Shown piece by piece: positions 1 to 9,568 of a stretch of 64,000 nt of DNA. The stretch spans positions 75,363 to 139,362 of the forward strand of contig CAKQJE010000004.1 in the NCBI GenBank assembly GCA_934247225.1, in the 5' to 3' direction. Source of the DNA: an uncultured Clostridia bacterium. GTDB taxonomy: Bacteria; Bacillota; Clostridia; Christensenellales; Borkfalkiaceae. The notes beneath the pieces were generated by a model that was not told the origin of the DNA, searched no databases, and was given only the letters and a program-made list of their open reading frames with translations. Every line of letters begins with the position of its first letter. Position 1 is the stretch's first letter. A program made the position numbers and the translations under genes.

Positions 1-1315
1 TGCATGTAAGCGTTGCGGAAAAATTGGTTTCGAATACGTTATATGTACCCTCTGCGGCAAGAACGTTACACCACGGGTCAAAAGAAATCAAAATCATTAC
101 CGCAATGATAATGAACACATAAACGCCGATATACGTGCCTATACCGTTAATAGTCGATTCGTCTACTCTTTTCCCTTCGAACTTGACTACGCTCGCCGTA
201 CGGGGATGCAAAGCCTTCTTAAAGTCTCTTTTTATTCCTCTCCACAAAATGATAAGCCTTGAAACTTTAAGTCCGCCCGCAGTCGAACCCGCACATCCGC
301 CGACAACCATCAGCATTAAAAGCACGGTTTTTGCAACAGAATTCCATTTGTCGAAATCGCACGAGGAAAATCCCGTTGTCGAAATAATCGAACTTACCTG
401 AAAAGCCGAATGTCTCAATGCGTCCGCAAACGATGAAAACGTTCCTGCGATGTTAAACGCTATAACCCCCGTAGAAACAACTACTATACCCGTAAAAACA
501 TGCAATTCCGTACTTTTTATCGCTGTTTTGAATTTACCTATGAGAACAAGGTAATACAGGTTGAAGTTTATCGAAAAAATAAACATTCCGACGGTGAGAA
601 CCCATTGCGCAGCAGGAGAATAACTCGCCACTCCGTCCGCTTTTATACCGAAACCGCCCGTTCCCGCAGTTCCGAAAGCATGAACGAGACTGTCGAAAAG
701 CGGCATTCCGCAAAGGAGCAACGCTATAACCATTACTCCCGTAAGCACCATATATATAAGATAAAGAATTTTAGCTGTATCCTTCGATCTCGGAACAAGT
801 TTATCGACGATAGGTCCCGGCATTTCCGCTCTTAAAATATGCATCGATCTGTCGGGCGCTCTCGCCGTTATAGCCATAACGAATACGATAACGCCCATAC
901 CGCCTACCCAATGCGAGAAAGATCGCCAGAATAAAATCGACTTCGACAAAGCTTCAACATCGGATACAATCGAAGCCCCCGTAGTCGTAAGACCGCTGAC
1001 GATTTCGAAAAGCGCGTCGACGTAGTTCGGAATTTCGCCGCTTATTACAAACGGCACCGCTCCGACGAACGACGCGGCAAGCCAGCAGACGGCAACGGTA
1101 ATAAACCCCTCTTTCGAGAAAAATATCATATTTTTCGGCTTGAACAGAAAAACCATCGCAAAGCCGACGAGCATCGCTCCCGCCATTGTTATACCGAACG
1201 AAAGCGCGCACCACCACTCCGCGTAAATCAAAGCGGTTATAAGCGGCAGAAGCATTAAAAGCCCTATCGTTATAACCACCTTACCGGCGGTGGAAAAAAT
1301 CATTCTGTAATTCAT
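1..1315 (-). CDS. trkH: TrkH-type potassium uptake channel subunit (C-terminus beyond window)
   Basis: Translating the minus strand from the ATG at 1315 gives 438 open residues that run off the window edge. This is the membrane channel subunit of the Trk/Ktr K+ uptake system. The filter motifs of the TrkH/TrkG/KtrB family are visible: TTTGAS near residue 110, GTAGTGGF near 220, STTGFSS near 315 and CAGSTAGGLKV in the next repeat. Hydrophobic segments run throughout. The start lies 5 bases after the trkA stop, so the two are co-transcribed and probably translationally coupled; no clear Shine-Dalgarno is seen. The missing C-terminus should hold the last membrane pair. Confidence 0.93.
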   Translation of the reverse strand, partial: MNYRMIFSTAGKVVITIGLLMLLPLITALIYAEWWCALSFGITMAGAMLVGFAMVFLFKPKNMIFFSKEGFITVAVCWLAASFVGAVPFVISGEIPNYVDALFEIVSGLTTTGASIVSDVEALSKSILFWRSFSHWVGGMGVIVFVMAITARAPDRSMHILRAEMPGPIVDKLVPRSKDTAKILYLIYMVLTGVMVIALLLCGMPLFDSLVHAFGTAGTGGFGIKADGVASYSPAAQWVLTVGMFIFSINFNLYYLVLIGKFKTAIKSTELHVFTGIVVVSTGVIAFNIAGTFSSFADALRHSAFQVSSIISTTGFSSCDFDKWNSVAKTVLLMLMVVGGCAGSTAGGLKVSRLIILWRGIKRDFKKALHPRTASVVKFEGKRVDESTINGIGTYIGVYVFIIIAVMILISFDPWCNVLAAEGTYNVFETNFSATLTC

Positions 1316-1320
1316 AATTT

Positions 1321-2688
1321 TTATTTATGTTTCAAAATATCGGAAAGGTTGCAAAGCCTTTCGCCTTTCGCGATTACTATTACTTTATCGCCCGACATTA
1401 TAACGTCGTCGCCGCCCGGGATAAGCGCGTTGTTTTCGCGGGTTATTCCCGCTATCAGAACTCCCGATTTAAGTTCGAGCTTTTTAAGCGGAATCCTCGA
1501 ATATTCGAAGTCTTCCTCCACGTTGAATTCAAGTGCTTCGGCATTTCCTCCGAAAAGACTGTACAGCGTTTCCACCTTGCTTCCGATACTGTTTCCTATT
1601 GCTCTCGCATATCTTACGAGAATATCCGCAACGATATTTTTAGGCGAAAAAGTCGTGTCGAGACCGAGATTTTCGGCAATGGAAGACAGTTCGTTTCTGT
1701 TTACCTTGGCGATCACTTTCGGAACCTTTCTCGAAAGCGCATAGAAAGATATAAGGATATTCTCCTCGTCTCTGTCGGTGAGAGAAACAAGAGCGTCAAG
1801 TCCGTCTATACCTTCTTCCAGAAGAATTTCACGGCTCATTCCGTCTCCGCAGATAACCTCCGCTTTCGAAGAAAGTTTTTCACATACTTCGTCGCAAATT
1901 TCGCTGTCTTTTTCAATTATTTTAACGCCGCTTCTGCCTTTTAAAAGCATTTCGGCAAGATACATCGCCGTTTTGCTCGCGCCGATAAGCATAATGTTTT
2001 TTGCTTCTTTCGTCGGATATCCGAAATTGTTCAATATCGAATGCGCGTCGTCGTTCGTAACCATTACGCCGACCTTATCTCCGCTTAAAAGCTTGAAAGT
2101 GCCGTTGGGAATAAAAACGTCCTCTCCCCTCTGAACTACGCATACGAGAAATTTCTCGTGAAACTTTTTACGTAAATCGATAAGCGAAAGATTATCGATA
2201 GCCGAGCTTTTTTTAACGGTGATTTCTACCATTTCGAAACTTCTCGCCGTAAATGTTTCTACTTTCGTCGCGGAAGGAAGTTTCAATAAATCGTAAATAG
2301 CTTCGGCGGCAAGCTTTTCGGGATTGACAGCCATAGAAATTTCAAGCTGCTGCTTCATAAATCCCCAGCTTGCCGTGTTATACTCCGAATTTCTCACCCT
2401 TGCGACGGTATGGCTTGCGCCTATTTTTTTCGCCGCAAAACAGGAAAGCATATTAAGCTCGTCAGACCCCGTTACGGCTATGAACAAATCCGCTTTGTCC
2501 GCGCCCGCTTCGAGAAGTTTTTCATATTCCGTACCGTTGGCGCAAATACCCATAACGTCGTAGAGATTGGAAACGTTTCCGACAACTTTCGGATCGTTAT
2601 CGATAAGCACGATCTCGTGCTTTTCTTTCAGCATACTCTCTATTATCGATTTACCGACTTTTCCGCCGCCGACAATAATGACTTTCAT
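1321..2688 (-). CDS. trkA: TrkA, NAD-binding regulatory subunit of Trk potassium uptake
   Basis: This cytoplasmic protein of 455 residues gates the TrkH channel in response to nucleotides. It has the tandem TrkA layout: a Rossmann fold starting MKVIIVGGGKVG (glycine motif at 7-12), a TrkA_C/RCK_C domain, a second Rossmann half starting near residue 230 (MLIGASKTA) and a final TrkA_C domain. Length is normal for full TrkA (about 450). The ribosome binding site is AAGGATT about 8 bases before the ATG. It sits directly upstream of trkH in the same operon, so both subunits are made together. Confidence 0.94.
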   Translation of the reverse strand: MKVIIVGGGKVGKSIIESMLKEKHEIVLIDNDPKVVGNVSNLYDVMGICANGTEYEKLLEAGADKADLFIAVTGSDELNMLSCFAAKKIGASHTVARVRNSEYNTASWGFMKQQLEISMAVNPEKLAAEAIYDLLKLPSATKVETFTARSFEMVEITVKKSSAIDNLSLIDLRKKFHEKFLVCVVQRGEDVFIPNGTFKLLSGDKVGVMVTNDDAHSILNNFGYPTKEAKNIMLIGASKTAMYLAEMLLKGRSGVKIIEKDSEICDEVCEKLSSKAEVICGDGMSREILLEEGIDGLDALVSLTDRDEENILISFYALSRKVPKVIAKVNRNELSSIAENLGLDTTFSPKNIVADILVRYARAIGNSIGSKVETLYSLFGGNAEALEFNVEEDFEYSRIPLKKLELKSGVLIAGITRENNALIPGGDDVIMSGDKVIVIAKGERLCNLSDILKHK

Positions 2689-2698
2689 ATAATAATCC

Positions 2699-2736
2699 TT
2701 ATTTTAAACTTATTCCGTTATTTTAAACTTATTCCG
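2699..2736. repeat. 19-bp perfect tandem duplication spanning a stop codon
   Basis: Bases 2699-2717 and 2718-2736 are identical (TTATTTTAAACTTATTCCG on the plus strand). The upstream-gene copy contains the last codons and TAA stop of the 182-residue unknown gene. The second copy lies after that stop and runs up to the trkA ribosome binding site. Confidence 0.9.
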
Positions 2737-3266
2737 TTGAATTTTGCAAAAGCGTACACAGCTTTAAGCGAGGCGATAACGTCCGAATTGTCTTTCAGAT
2801 CTGCCTCGGGATCGATAAATTTCAGATTGAAAGCTATCTTTACCGTGTTATCGAGAAGAACACGCATGGAAGTCGTCCCTTTGGACGCGTCCATCGCCCC
2901 CGCAAGCTTGAAGCACACGGGAACGGTTTTCAGTTTTTCGTCCGCCCTTTCGGTAAGTCTGTCGCTCATGTCCTTAACGCAACCCGCAAACAGCGTGTAA
3001 TCCGCGCCCTCCAAAAGCTTTCCGTAGTCCGAAATATTTTCGACAAACTTCATCTCGTCCGACAAAAATCTGTTTCTTATGGAACAAATTTTTATAAGTA
3101 CCGCTTGCAGATATTCGTCGTATTCGGAAAGAAGCCCTCTTTTATCATACTTAAATCCCGGGTCTTTCGAAAATACGTTATCGTAAAGGTCTGTGATGAC
3201 CTGAACGGCGGAATAATAGCTTTTCTTGGATTTTTCGATTAAAATATCAGATCTTGTCTTTTCCAT
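2718..3266 (-). CDS. conserved-looking unknown protein between parC and trkA
   Basis: I do not recognise this protein of 182 residues. The frame stays open upstream into parC (to 3506), but the first plausible start is the ATG at 3266 with a weak GAAGAA site. A TTG at 3383, five bases after the parC stop, is an alternative that would add an acidic, low-complexity N-terminus. The product is soluble, charged and apparently helical, without signal peptide or membrane segment. It lies in the parE-parC-trkA-trkH run with short gaps, so it is probably co-transcribed. Its end carries a 19-bp tandem duplication across the stop codon. Confidence 0.6.
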   Translation of the reverse strand: MEKTRSDILIEKSKKSYYSAVQVITDLYDNVFSKDPGFKYDKRGLLSEYDEYLQAVLIKICSIRNRFLSDEMKFVENISDYGKLLEGADYTLFAGCVKDMSDRLTERADEKLKTVPVCFKLAGAMDASKGTTSMRVLLDNTVKIAFNLKFIDPEADLKDNSDVIASLKAVYAFAKFNGISLK

Positions 3267-3387
3267 ATTTTCTTCGTTTTTATTCGGCGCGTACTCTTCC
3301 CGAACGTTTTCATCGTTCGGGATCTGAACGTCGTCATTTAAATCTGTCTTTTCTGCCGAACTGCGTTCCGCTCGTTCGGTCAAAACG

Positions 3388-5832
3388 TTATTTTTTATCT
3401 CCGAGCCGAAAAAAGCAGGCAAACTTTGTCCTGAACATGCCGAGTTTCGTAACGGGTTTACCCTTAGTCGTTCTGCTCTCGGACGGCAAATCTTCCGAAA
3501 GCGCATGCAATATGTTTCCGTCCTCGTCTTCTATAAGAAGAGTTATGCTCTCCGATTCTTCCTTAGCGACGGCAAGCTTGACGCTTTCCGTGCCGTCGAA
3601 ACCGATATCTACGAGCCTTACGCCCTTTCTTGCTCTCGCGGTTTTCGCGATAGTTCCGAGATCTACTTTTTTAAACGTTCCGAAAGAGGTTGCGACTACT
3701 ACTTCGTAATCGTATTTCCTGCTTATCTGCATCGCGGTGATAACTTCGTCGCCGTCTTCGATATCCATTCCCTTAACGCCGCTCGCTACTCTGAGCTGTT
3801 GCGGGAATTCGTCCGAACAATTAAGGCAATATCCGTTCTTTGTCGCGAAGAAGAAATCGGATTCGGGGATTTCCTCTTCTATTTTTAAAAGTTCGTCGCC
3901 CTCTTTGAGCTTTATAGCCTGAAATACAGGCTTTTTAACGTCGTATTCGCTCCACGGCGTAAGTTTGACCATTCCGCCTTTCGTGAAGAAATACAATCTT
4001 GTCGTCGGGAAATCACCGTCTTTTGCCGCGTAGAACGCGACGGGAACTTCGTTCTTATCGCAATTCTTGATAAGCTGATTGAATTTTATTCCGCCGCTCA
4101 TCGCGCCGCTCGCCTCGGGCAAAGCTTCTGGATCTATCTTATAGCAATTACCGAAATTGGTAAACGCATAAAGCATATAAGACGTGTCGGTTTCAACCTT
4201 GAACGCAAACAATTCGCCTTTTCCGGGCGTAGTATTCTTCGCGTATTTCTTATATGTAGCGGCTTTAAGCTTTCTAATTACTCCGTTGAGATTATACCCT
4301 ATTACGATATTTTCAACATAGGACTTCTCCGCCGTTTTGTCGAAATGAATTTCGTCCGCGGAAGTAACGATAATCGAACGTCTGTCGTCCTTATATTTCT
4401 TTCTGATCGCAAAGATTTCCTTTTTAACTACGTCTTTTTGAAGTTTTTTGCTGTCGAGAATAGCTTGAAGTTCCGCGATAAGTTTTCTGAGATTTTCAAG
4501 CTCTTCTTTAAGATTGTTTACTTCGAGTTTCGTAATTCTCGCAAGTCTCAAATCGAGGATCGCCTGAGCCTGCTTCTCGGAAAGATCGAAAGCGGCTCTC
4601 AGATTCGCCTTAGCGGCGGGAGTATCGGGCGAAGTTTTGATAATTCTGATAACTTCGTCGATATTGGTTACGGCGATAATCAGACCTTCTAAGATATGCG
4701 CTCTCTCTTTGGCTTTGTTAAGATCGTATTTCGTTCTTCTTACGACGATGTTTATCTGATAATCGACGTAATATTTTATTATTTCGAGAAGTCCCATAAG
4801 CTTCGGCTTGCCGTCCGCTATGGCGACCATATTTATTCCGTAAGTACACTGCAACTGAGTGTATTTGAACAAGAAATCGAGAATTTGCTGCGGATTATAA
4901 TCTTTCTTTACCCTTATAACCGCTCTCATACCCGATCTGTCGGATTCGTCCGCTATATCGGAAATTCCCGCTAAGGCGTCTTTGTTTTCTTCCTGCAAAT
5001 CGGCAATCTTTTTAAGAAGCTGAGCCTTGTTTACCTGATAAGGAAGCTCGGTGATGACAATGTTCTTTTTCTTGCCTTCCGATTCCTCTATGTTTATCTT
5101 CGCTCTGAGCGTTATTTTGCCTTTGCCCGTCTCGTAAGCGTTGCGAAGTTCCGTTCCCGCGATTATATATCCGCCCGTCGGGAAATCGGGACCTCTGACG
5201 ATCTTCATCATATCGTCGAGACTTATTTTCGGGTCGTTAAGATACGCAACAACGCCGTCGATAACTTCCGCGAGGTTGTGCGTCGGAATATTCGTCGCAA
5301 GACCTACCGCTATACCCGTCGCGCCGTTTACGAGAAGGTTCGGAAATCTTCCCGGAAGCGTATCGGGTTCTTTAAGCGAGTCGTCGAAGTTGAGCGACCA
5401 ATTTACGGTGTCTTTATCGATATCGGTCAAAAGCTCTAAGGCAAGCTGTTGAAGTCTTACCTCGGTATATCTCATTGCAGCCGCACTGTCGCCGTCGATG
5501 GAACCGAAGTTTCCGTGACCGTCTACGAGCGTGTTTCTCATATTGTACGGCTGAGCGAGACGAACCATCGCGTCGTAAACCGAACTGTCGCCGTGCGGGT
5601 GGTATTTCGCAAGGCAGTCGCCGACTACTCTCGCACTCTTTTTATATCCCTTATCGGGAGTCATTCCCTGCTCGTACATCGAATAGAGAATTCTTCTCTG
5701 AACGGGTTTAAGTCCGTCCTCTACTCTCGGCAACGCTCTGTCTAATATAACGTATTCCGCATACGGAATCATCGAATTATGGAGGACGTCCTCAAGCGGG
5801 CTTGTGATTATCGAGTCTTTATTTTCAGACAT
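3388..5832 (-). CDS. parC: type IIA topoisomerase A subunit, topoisomerase IV-like (ParC)
   Basis: This 814-residue protein is the DNA-cutting subunit of a type IIA topoisomerase. The catalytic tyrosine is Tyr122 in AAMRYTEVRL, preceded by the quinolone-pocket stretch HPHGDSSVYDAMVRLAQ (79-95). A winged-helix/tower core, coiled coil and six-bladed C-terminal propeller follow. The GyrA box (QRRGGRG) is not present: the equivalent place reads YKKYAKNTTPGKGE. That favours topoisomerase IV (decatenation) over gyrase. The start has AAGGAGGATAAAATA before it and lies 19 bases after parE. A second, true gyrA elsewhere in the genome is expected but cannot be seen here. Confidence 0.88.
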   Translation of the reverse strand: MSENKDSIITSPLEDVLHNSMIPYAEYVILDRALPRVEDGLKPVQRRILYSMYEQGMTPDKGYKKSARVVGDCLAKYHPHGDSSVYDAMVRLAQPYNMRNTLVDGHGNFGSIDGDSAAAMRYTEVRLQQLALELLTDIDKDTVNWSLNFDDSLKEPDTLPGRFPNLLVNGATGIAVGLATNIPTHNLAEVIDGVVAYLNDPKISLDDMMKIVRGPDFPTGGYIIAGTELRNAYETGKGKITLRAKINIEESEGKKKNIVITELPYQVNKAQLLKKIADLQEENKDALAGISDIADESDRSGMRAVIRVKKDYNPQQILDFLFKYTQLQCTYGINMVAIADGKPKLMGLLEIIKYYVDYQINIVVRRTKYDLNKAKERAHILEGLIIAVTNIDEVIRIIKTSPDTPAAKANLRAAFDLSEKQAQAILDLRLARITKLEVNNLKEELENLRKLIAELQAILDSKKLQKDVVKKEIFAIRKKYKDDRRSIIVTSADEIHFDKTAEKSYVENIVIGYNLNGVIRKLKAATYKKYAKNTTPGKGELFAFKVETDTSYMLYAFTNFGNCYKIDPEALPEASGAMSGGIKFNQLIKNCDKNEVPVAFYAAKDGDFPTTRLYFFTKGGMVKLTPWSEYDVKKPVFQAIKLKEGDELLKIEEEIPESDFFFATKNGYCLNCSDEFPQQLRVASGVKGMDIEDGDEVITAMQISRKYDYEVVVATSFGTFKKVDLGTIAKTARARKGVRLVDIGFDGTESVKLAVAKEESESITLLIEDEDGNILHALSEDLPSESRTTKGKPVTKLGMFRTKFACFFRLGDKK

Positions 5833-5851
5833 TTATTTTATCCTCCTTAAA

Positions 5852-7810
5852 TTAAACGTTTACCTTGCTCATAAAGGTATCTTCTTTATTGAAATCAGCG
5901 TGTTCGGCGATATAAGCTTTTCTTCCGTCTATATCGTCGCCCATAAGCGTTGTGATGAGCTTTTCCGCTTCCGCCGCGTCTTCTATCGTCACCTGCATCA
6001 GAACTCTCTTCTGCGGGTCCATAGTCGTGTCCCAAAGCTGCTCGGGGTTCATTTCGCCGAGACCTTTGTATCTTTGAAGCTGATAGCCTCTGCCGACTTT
6101 GTCGATTGCTTTTTGCAGTTCGCTGTCATCGTAAGCGTACTCTATTATATCTTTCTTGTAAACCTTGTATAACGGCGGCATTCCTATGTAAACGTGTCCT
6201 TCCTGGATAAGGGGTTTCATATAACGGAAGAAGAATGTAAGGAGTATGGCTCTTATGTGCGCGCCGTCCTGGTCGGCATCGGAAAGGATAATTACTTTAT
6301 AATAGTTAAGATTGGCTAAATTGAAATCGTTGCCGATACCCGTTCCGAGCGCGCTTATTATCGTTCTTATTTCTTCGTTTTTAAGAACTTCTTCTATTCT
6401 CTTCTTTTCGGCGTTAAGCGGTTTTCCTCTGAGCGGTAAAATCGCCTGATGCTGTCTGTCTCTGCCCTGCTTCGCGCTTCCGCCTGCGGAGTCGCCCTCG
6501 ACTATAAATACTTCGTTGAATTCGGCCTTTCTGCTCGAACAGGAAGCAAGTTTACCGATAAGTTTCGCGGAATCCGCGCCGTTTTTGGCTCTCGCGACTT
6601 CTTTCGCGTGTCTCGCGGCGTTTCTTGCCTTGGCAGCGCCGACCGCCTTTTTAATCATCGCGTCGAAAACGGGCTTGTTTTTCTTGTTTCTTACAAGCGC
6701 GTCAAGTTCTTCTATCGTTGCCGATTCAACCGCGGCTTTCGCTTCGGGGTTGCCAAGCTTGGTCTTCGTCTGACCTTCGAATTCGACGTTTTTCATCTTT
6801 ACGGAAATAATAGCCGTCATTCCCTCGCGGAAATCGTCGCCCGTAAAGACAATGTCTTTCTCTTTAACGAGATTGTTCGCTTTTGCGTAATCGTTCAATA
6901 TTTTCGTAACGCCCGATTTGAAACCTACTTCGTGAGTACCGCCCTCGGGAGTCGGAATATTGTTTACAAAAGAAAAGACGCTTTCGGTGTAACTGTCGGT
7001 ATGCTGAATGGCAAATTCTATTAAAATACCGTCTTTTTCCGTTTTTGCATATACCGGAAGGTCGTAAAGTTTGGTTTTGCCTTCGTTCAGATACAAAACG
7101 TAATCGACGAGACCTCCGTCGTATTTGAAGGTTTTGTTATAGAATTTTTCGTCGTCGCGAAGATCGGTAAGTTTTATCGTTATCCCCTTATTTAAGAATG
7201 CGAGTTCTCTCAGACGCTTAGCGATCGTTTCAAGGCTGAATTCAACCGTTTCGAAAACCTCTTTGTCGGGTTTAAAACGAACAAAAGATCCGTGCTTGTC
7301 CGTCTTGATTTTTGTATTTTGAAGCGGAGCTTCGGGTTCGCCCGATATGGTTTTTTTACGGGTTTTATCGTAATAACTGTGGAATCTCATCTTGTAAATC
7401 GTTTTATTGTAAACTTCCACTTCGAGCCATTCCGACAAAGCGTTCGTAACCGACGCGCCTACGCCGTGCAAACCGCCGGAAAAGTTGTAATTCGAATCGT
7501 TAAACTTACCGCCTGCGTGAAGCTGGGTGAATACGACCTGCACGCCCGAAACGCCCGCCTGCTTATGAATATCGGTAGGTATGCCTCTTCCGTTATCTTC
7601 GACGGAAACACTGCCGTCCTTATACAAAATCACCTCGACTTTATCCGCATATCCGTTTGCCGCTTCGTCGATCGCGTTATCGACGATTTCCCACAAAATA
7701 TGATGCAACCCCTTAGGTCCCGTAGATCCGATATACATACCTGGTCTGACTCTTACGGCTTCGAGACCTTCAAGAATTTTTATATCCTGAGAATTATAAT
7801 CGTGCGCCAT
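5852..7810 (-). CDS. parE: type IIA topoisomerase B subunit, ATPase (ParE-like)
   Basis: This 652-residue ATPase partner of the downstream A subunit shows the GHKL fold (EIVDNAIDEA, DNGRGIPTDIH, GGLHGVGASVTNALS), a transducer domain and a Toprim domain (EGDSAGGSAKQGRDR, then SDADQDGAHIR). The C-terminal motif RYKGLGEMNPEQLW is also present. Length fits ParE or the short form of GyrB. The name follows from its pairing with a subunit lacking a GyrA box. It is first in its operon, with a strong GGAGGAAAG site and a near-consensus promoter 46 bases upstream. Confidence 0.9.
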   Translation of the reverse strand: MAHDYNSQDIKILEGLEAVRVRPGMYIGSTGPKGLHHILWEIVDNAIDEAANGYADKVEVILYKDGSVSVEDNGRGIPTDIHKQAGVSGVQVVFTQLHAGGKFNDSNYNFSGGLHGVGASVTNALSEWLEVEVYNKTIYKMRFHSYYDKTRKKTISGEPEAPLQNTKIKTDKHGSFVRFKPDKEVFETVEFSLETIAKRLRELAFLNKGITIKLTDLRDDEKFYNKTFKYDGGLVDYVLYLNEGKTKLYDLPVYAKTEKDGILIEFAIQHTDSYTESVFSFVNNIPTPEGGTHEVGFKSGVTKILNDYAKANNLVKEKDIVFTGDDFREGMTAIISVKMKNVEFEGQTKTKLGNPEAKAAVESATIEELDALVRNKKNKPVFDAMIKKAVGAAKARNAARHAKEVARAKNGADSAKLIGKLASCSSRKAEFNEVFIVEGDSAGGSAKQGRDRQHQAILPLRGKPLNAEKKRIEEVLKNEEIRTIISALGTGIGNDFNLANLNYYKVIILSDADQDGAHIRAILLTFFFRYMKPLIQEGHVYIGMPPLYKVYKKDIIEYAYDDSELQKAIDKVGRGYQLQRYKGLGEMNPEQLWDTTMDPQKRVLMQVTIEDAAEAEKLITTLMGDDIDGRKAYIAEHADFNKEDTFMSKVNV

Positions 7811-7855
7811 TCTTTCCTCCGATCGGGCATACAGCCCATTGTATACATTATTTCT

Positions 7856-7884
7856 ATTGTATCATAAAAAAATTTTTTTTTCAA
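7856..7884 (-). promoter_or_regulatory. sigma-A promoter of the parE-parC-trk operon
   Basis: On the minus strand TTGAAA (7884-7879) is followed after exactly 17 bases by TACAAT (7861-7856). The spacer is an A6T7 tract. It lies directly upstream of the parE ribosome binding site and downstream of the terminator of the preceding transcription unit. Confidence 0.8.
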
Positions 7885-7916
7885 GCTATTATCAGGTTAT
7901 ACAATAATGATAAATC

Positions 7917-7948
7917 AAAAAAAACGACCTCGGTTTAACCCGAAGTCG
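7917..7948 (-). terminator. intrinsic terminator after the GH78-like gene
   Basis: Read on the minus strand, a 9-bp stem (with one G-T pair) around a TTAA loop (7948-7925) is followed by eight T residues. It lies seven bases past the stop codon of the upstream hydrolase and insulates the parE promoter. Confidence 0.82.
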
Positions 7949-7954
7949 CAAATA

Positions 7955-9565
7955 TCATAATATTTTCACTTTGATCTCTTCCGGAGCTTCTACTTTCGTC
8001 TCCGTTTTTCCGTTTTTGAGTTCTGCCGTAATCTTAACTTTACCCTTTGCCGTCGGGTATACAGCTTCGATTTTTTTAAGCCCGCAAAGGTCGGGTTTAA
8101 CAATCAATTCTCCTCCGCCCGTTCCGACTTCCGTTACGCCGACGATATGTCTCATAATAAACGGAATAACCCCGCTCGACCAACCGTGACAGAAACTGTG
8201 ACGAAGTTCTTTATAACAAAACGCGCCGTAATCGGCGTGAACGTCCTTTTTGTCCGCCGTCGGAATTTCGTCTATTCTTCCCGCGCCTTCCGCCCAGGAG
8301 ACGTCGAAATCTTCCCAGAAAGTCGTTGCGCCGAGAGCAAGCATTTTGCCGTAATACTCTTTCATCATTTTAAGAGCTTCTCTTCCGCGTCCTTTTTCGG
8401 AAATCGATTTGAAAAGGTAATAAGACATAAACGTCGAAAGACCTTTCGCTCCGCCGTCGAGTATCAGATTAACGTCGTTTTCGTTTCCTATTCCGACGAT
8501 AAGTCTCAAAGCGGAAATTTGTTTAAATTTCCTTACAATATAAGTGATTTTGGAAAGTTTTACGAGAGACGTAACCGCAACTTCCCCGTCTTCTCCAAGA
8601 ACCTCGAAAAGCTCTTTCGCACATTTGAAGCACCAAATGAAAAGCGCGTGAACGCCTGCGTATTCGTCCGCGGCTTTAACCGTTTCGCTCTCGTTTTGCG
8701 GATGAGTCGGCCAATCGACGAAATTCGAATCGAGCGTCGTTCTTCCGTCGTCGGTGACATATCCGGCTATCTGACGCGTTACCCCGACGAGGTAATCTCT
8801 CATATCTTTCAGAAACTCTTTATCGCCCGTTCTGAAATAATAATCTCTTAAATTGATTACCCACCAGAGAGAGTACGTCGGCATACGATTTATCCATCCG
8901 GGAAGTTCGGTTTGATCCTTGACGAACTCTATCGAATTTTTTATGAATGTCGTATCCGAAAAAAGACAATCCGACGCCATCTGCTCGGGGTGGATATCGC
9001 CTATCCACACAAGCCTGTCTCTCTTCACTCCGTCCCAGATCATATCGTTGTGTATGCAAAGACGAAGGGTGTACGCCGCAGTGTCGAAAATCTCGTTTAC
9101 AAGCTCGTCGTCGCACTTAAACGAACCGTCGAACGGCTTGCCGTAAACGTCGCTTTGACAAACGACGCTTTTAACCTGTAAAGTCGTATCGTCCGAAACG
9201 TCTATTCTCGCAAAGCGGAAGCCGCTGTTCATAAAGAGCTGATCGCTGAAATTGGGAACGAAAAAATTCCAGTCTCTCGTGGAATGGTCGTTCGTGGCGT
9301 TTCTCTCCCCTATATCGTGGCACACTTCCGAAACAGACTCACCGAGACGAACTCTTATATTGCCCGAGCCTTCGGTTGTGTAGCTCAGAAATCTGAGACT
9401 GCCGGAAAGCTCTTTCCCGAAATCGAGAATGATATGCGAGCCGCTGTGAAACACGGCAAGATCTTTTTCGTTAAGCCCTATTTGCAAAACCTTTGTTTTT
9501 AGTAAATTATCGGCATTATCCACGCCGTGTTCGTCGATTATGCGGACAGGAAAAATATTTTCCAT
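7955..9565 (-). CDS. GH78-like alpha-L-rhamnosidase family hydrolase
   Basis: This 536-residue protein resembles bacterial alpha-L-rhamnosidases. An N-terminal beta-sandwich is followed by an (alpha/alpha)6 barrel with WDGVKRDRLVWIGDIHPE (the general-acid region of GH78), GATTFWEDFDVSW and FCHGWSSGVIPF, and a C-terminal beta domain. No signal peptide is seen, so it should act in the cytoplasm on imported oligosaccharides. It is shorter than the two GH78 proteins near 36 and 52 kb (about 730-760) and lacks their extra N-terminal domain. The start has a GGGGGTA site and lies only three bases after the peptidase gene, so the two form an operon. Rhamnose specificity is inferred from the family. 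Confidence 0.8.
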   Translation of the reverse strand: MENIFPVRIIDEHGVDNADNLLKTKVLQIGLNEKDLAVFHSGSHIILDFGKELSGSLRFLSYTTEGSGNIRVRLGESVSEVCHDIGERNATNDHSTRDWNFFVPNFSDQLFMNSGFRFARIDVSDDTTLQVKSVVCQSDVYGKPFDGSFKCDDELVNEIFDTAAYTLRLCIHNDMIWDGVKRDRLVWIGDIHPEQMASDCLFSDTTFIKNSIEFVKDQTELPGWINRMPTYSLWWVINLRDYYFRTGDKEFLKDMRDYLVGVTRQIAGYVTDDGRTTLDSNFVDWPTHPQNESETVKAADEYAGVHALFIWCFKCAKELFEVLGEDGEVAVTSLVKLSKITYIVRKFKQISALRLIVGIGNENDVNLILDGGAKGLSTFMSYYLFKSISEKGRGREALKMMKEYYGKMLALGATTFWEDFDVSWAEGAGRIDEIPTADKKDVHADYGAFCYKELRHSFCHGWSSGVIPFIMRHIVGVTEVGTGGGELIVKPDLCGLKKIEAVYPTAKGKVKITAELKNGKTETKVEAPEEIKVKIL

Positions 9566-9568
9566 CGT

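Noticed and set aside
1327..1944. 205-codon plus-strand frame opposite trkA
   Set aside because: Antisense to a clear TrkA protein; no ribosome site, composition of a shadow frame.
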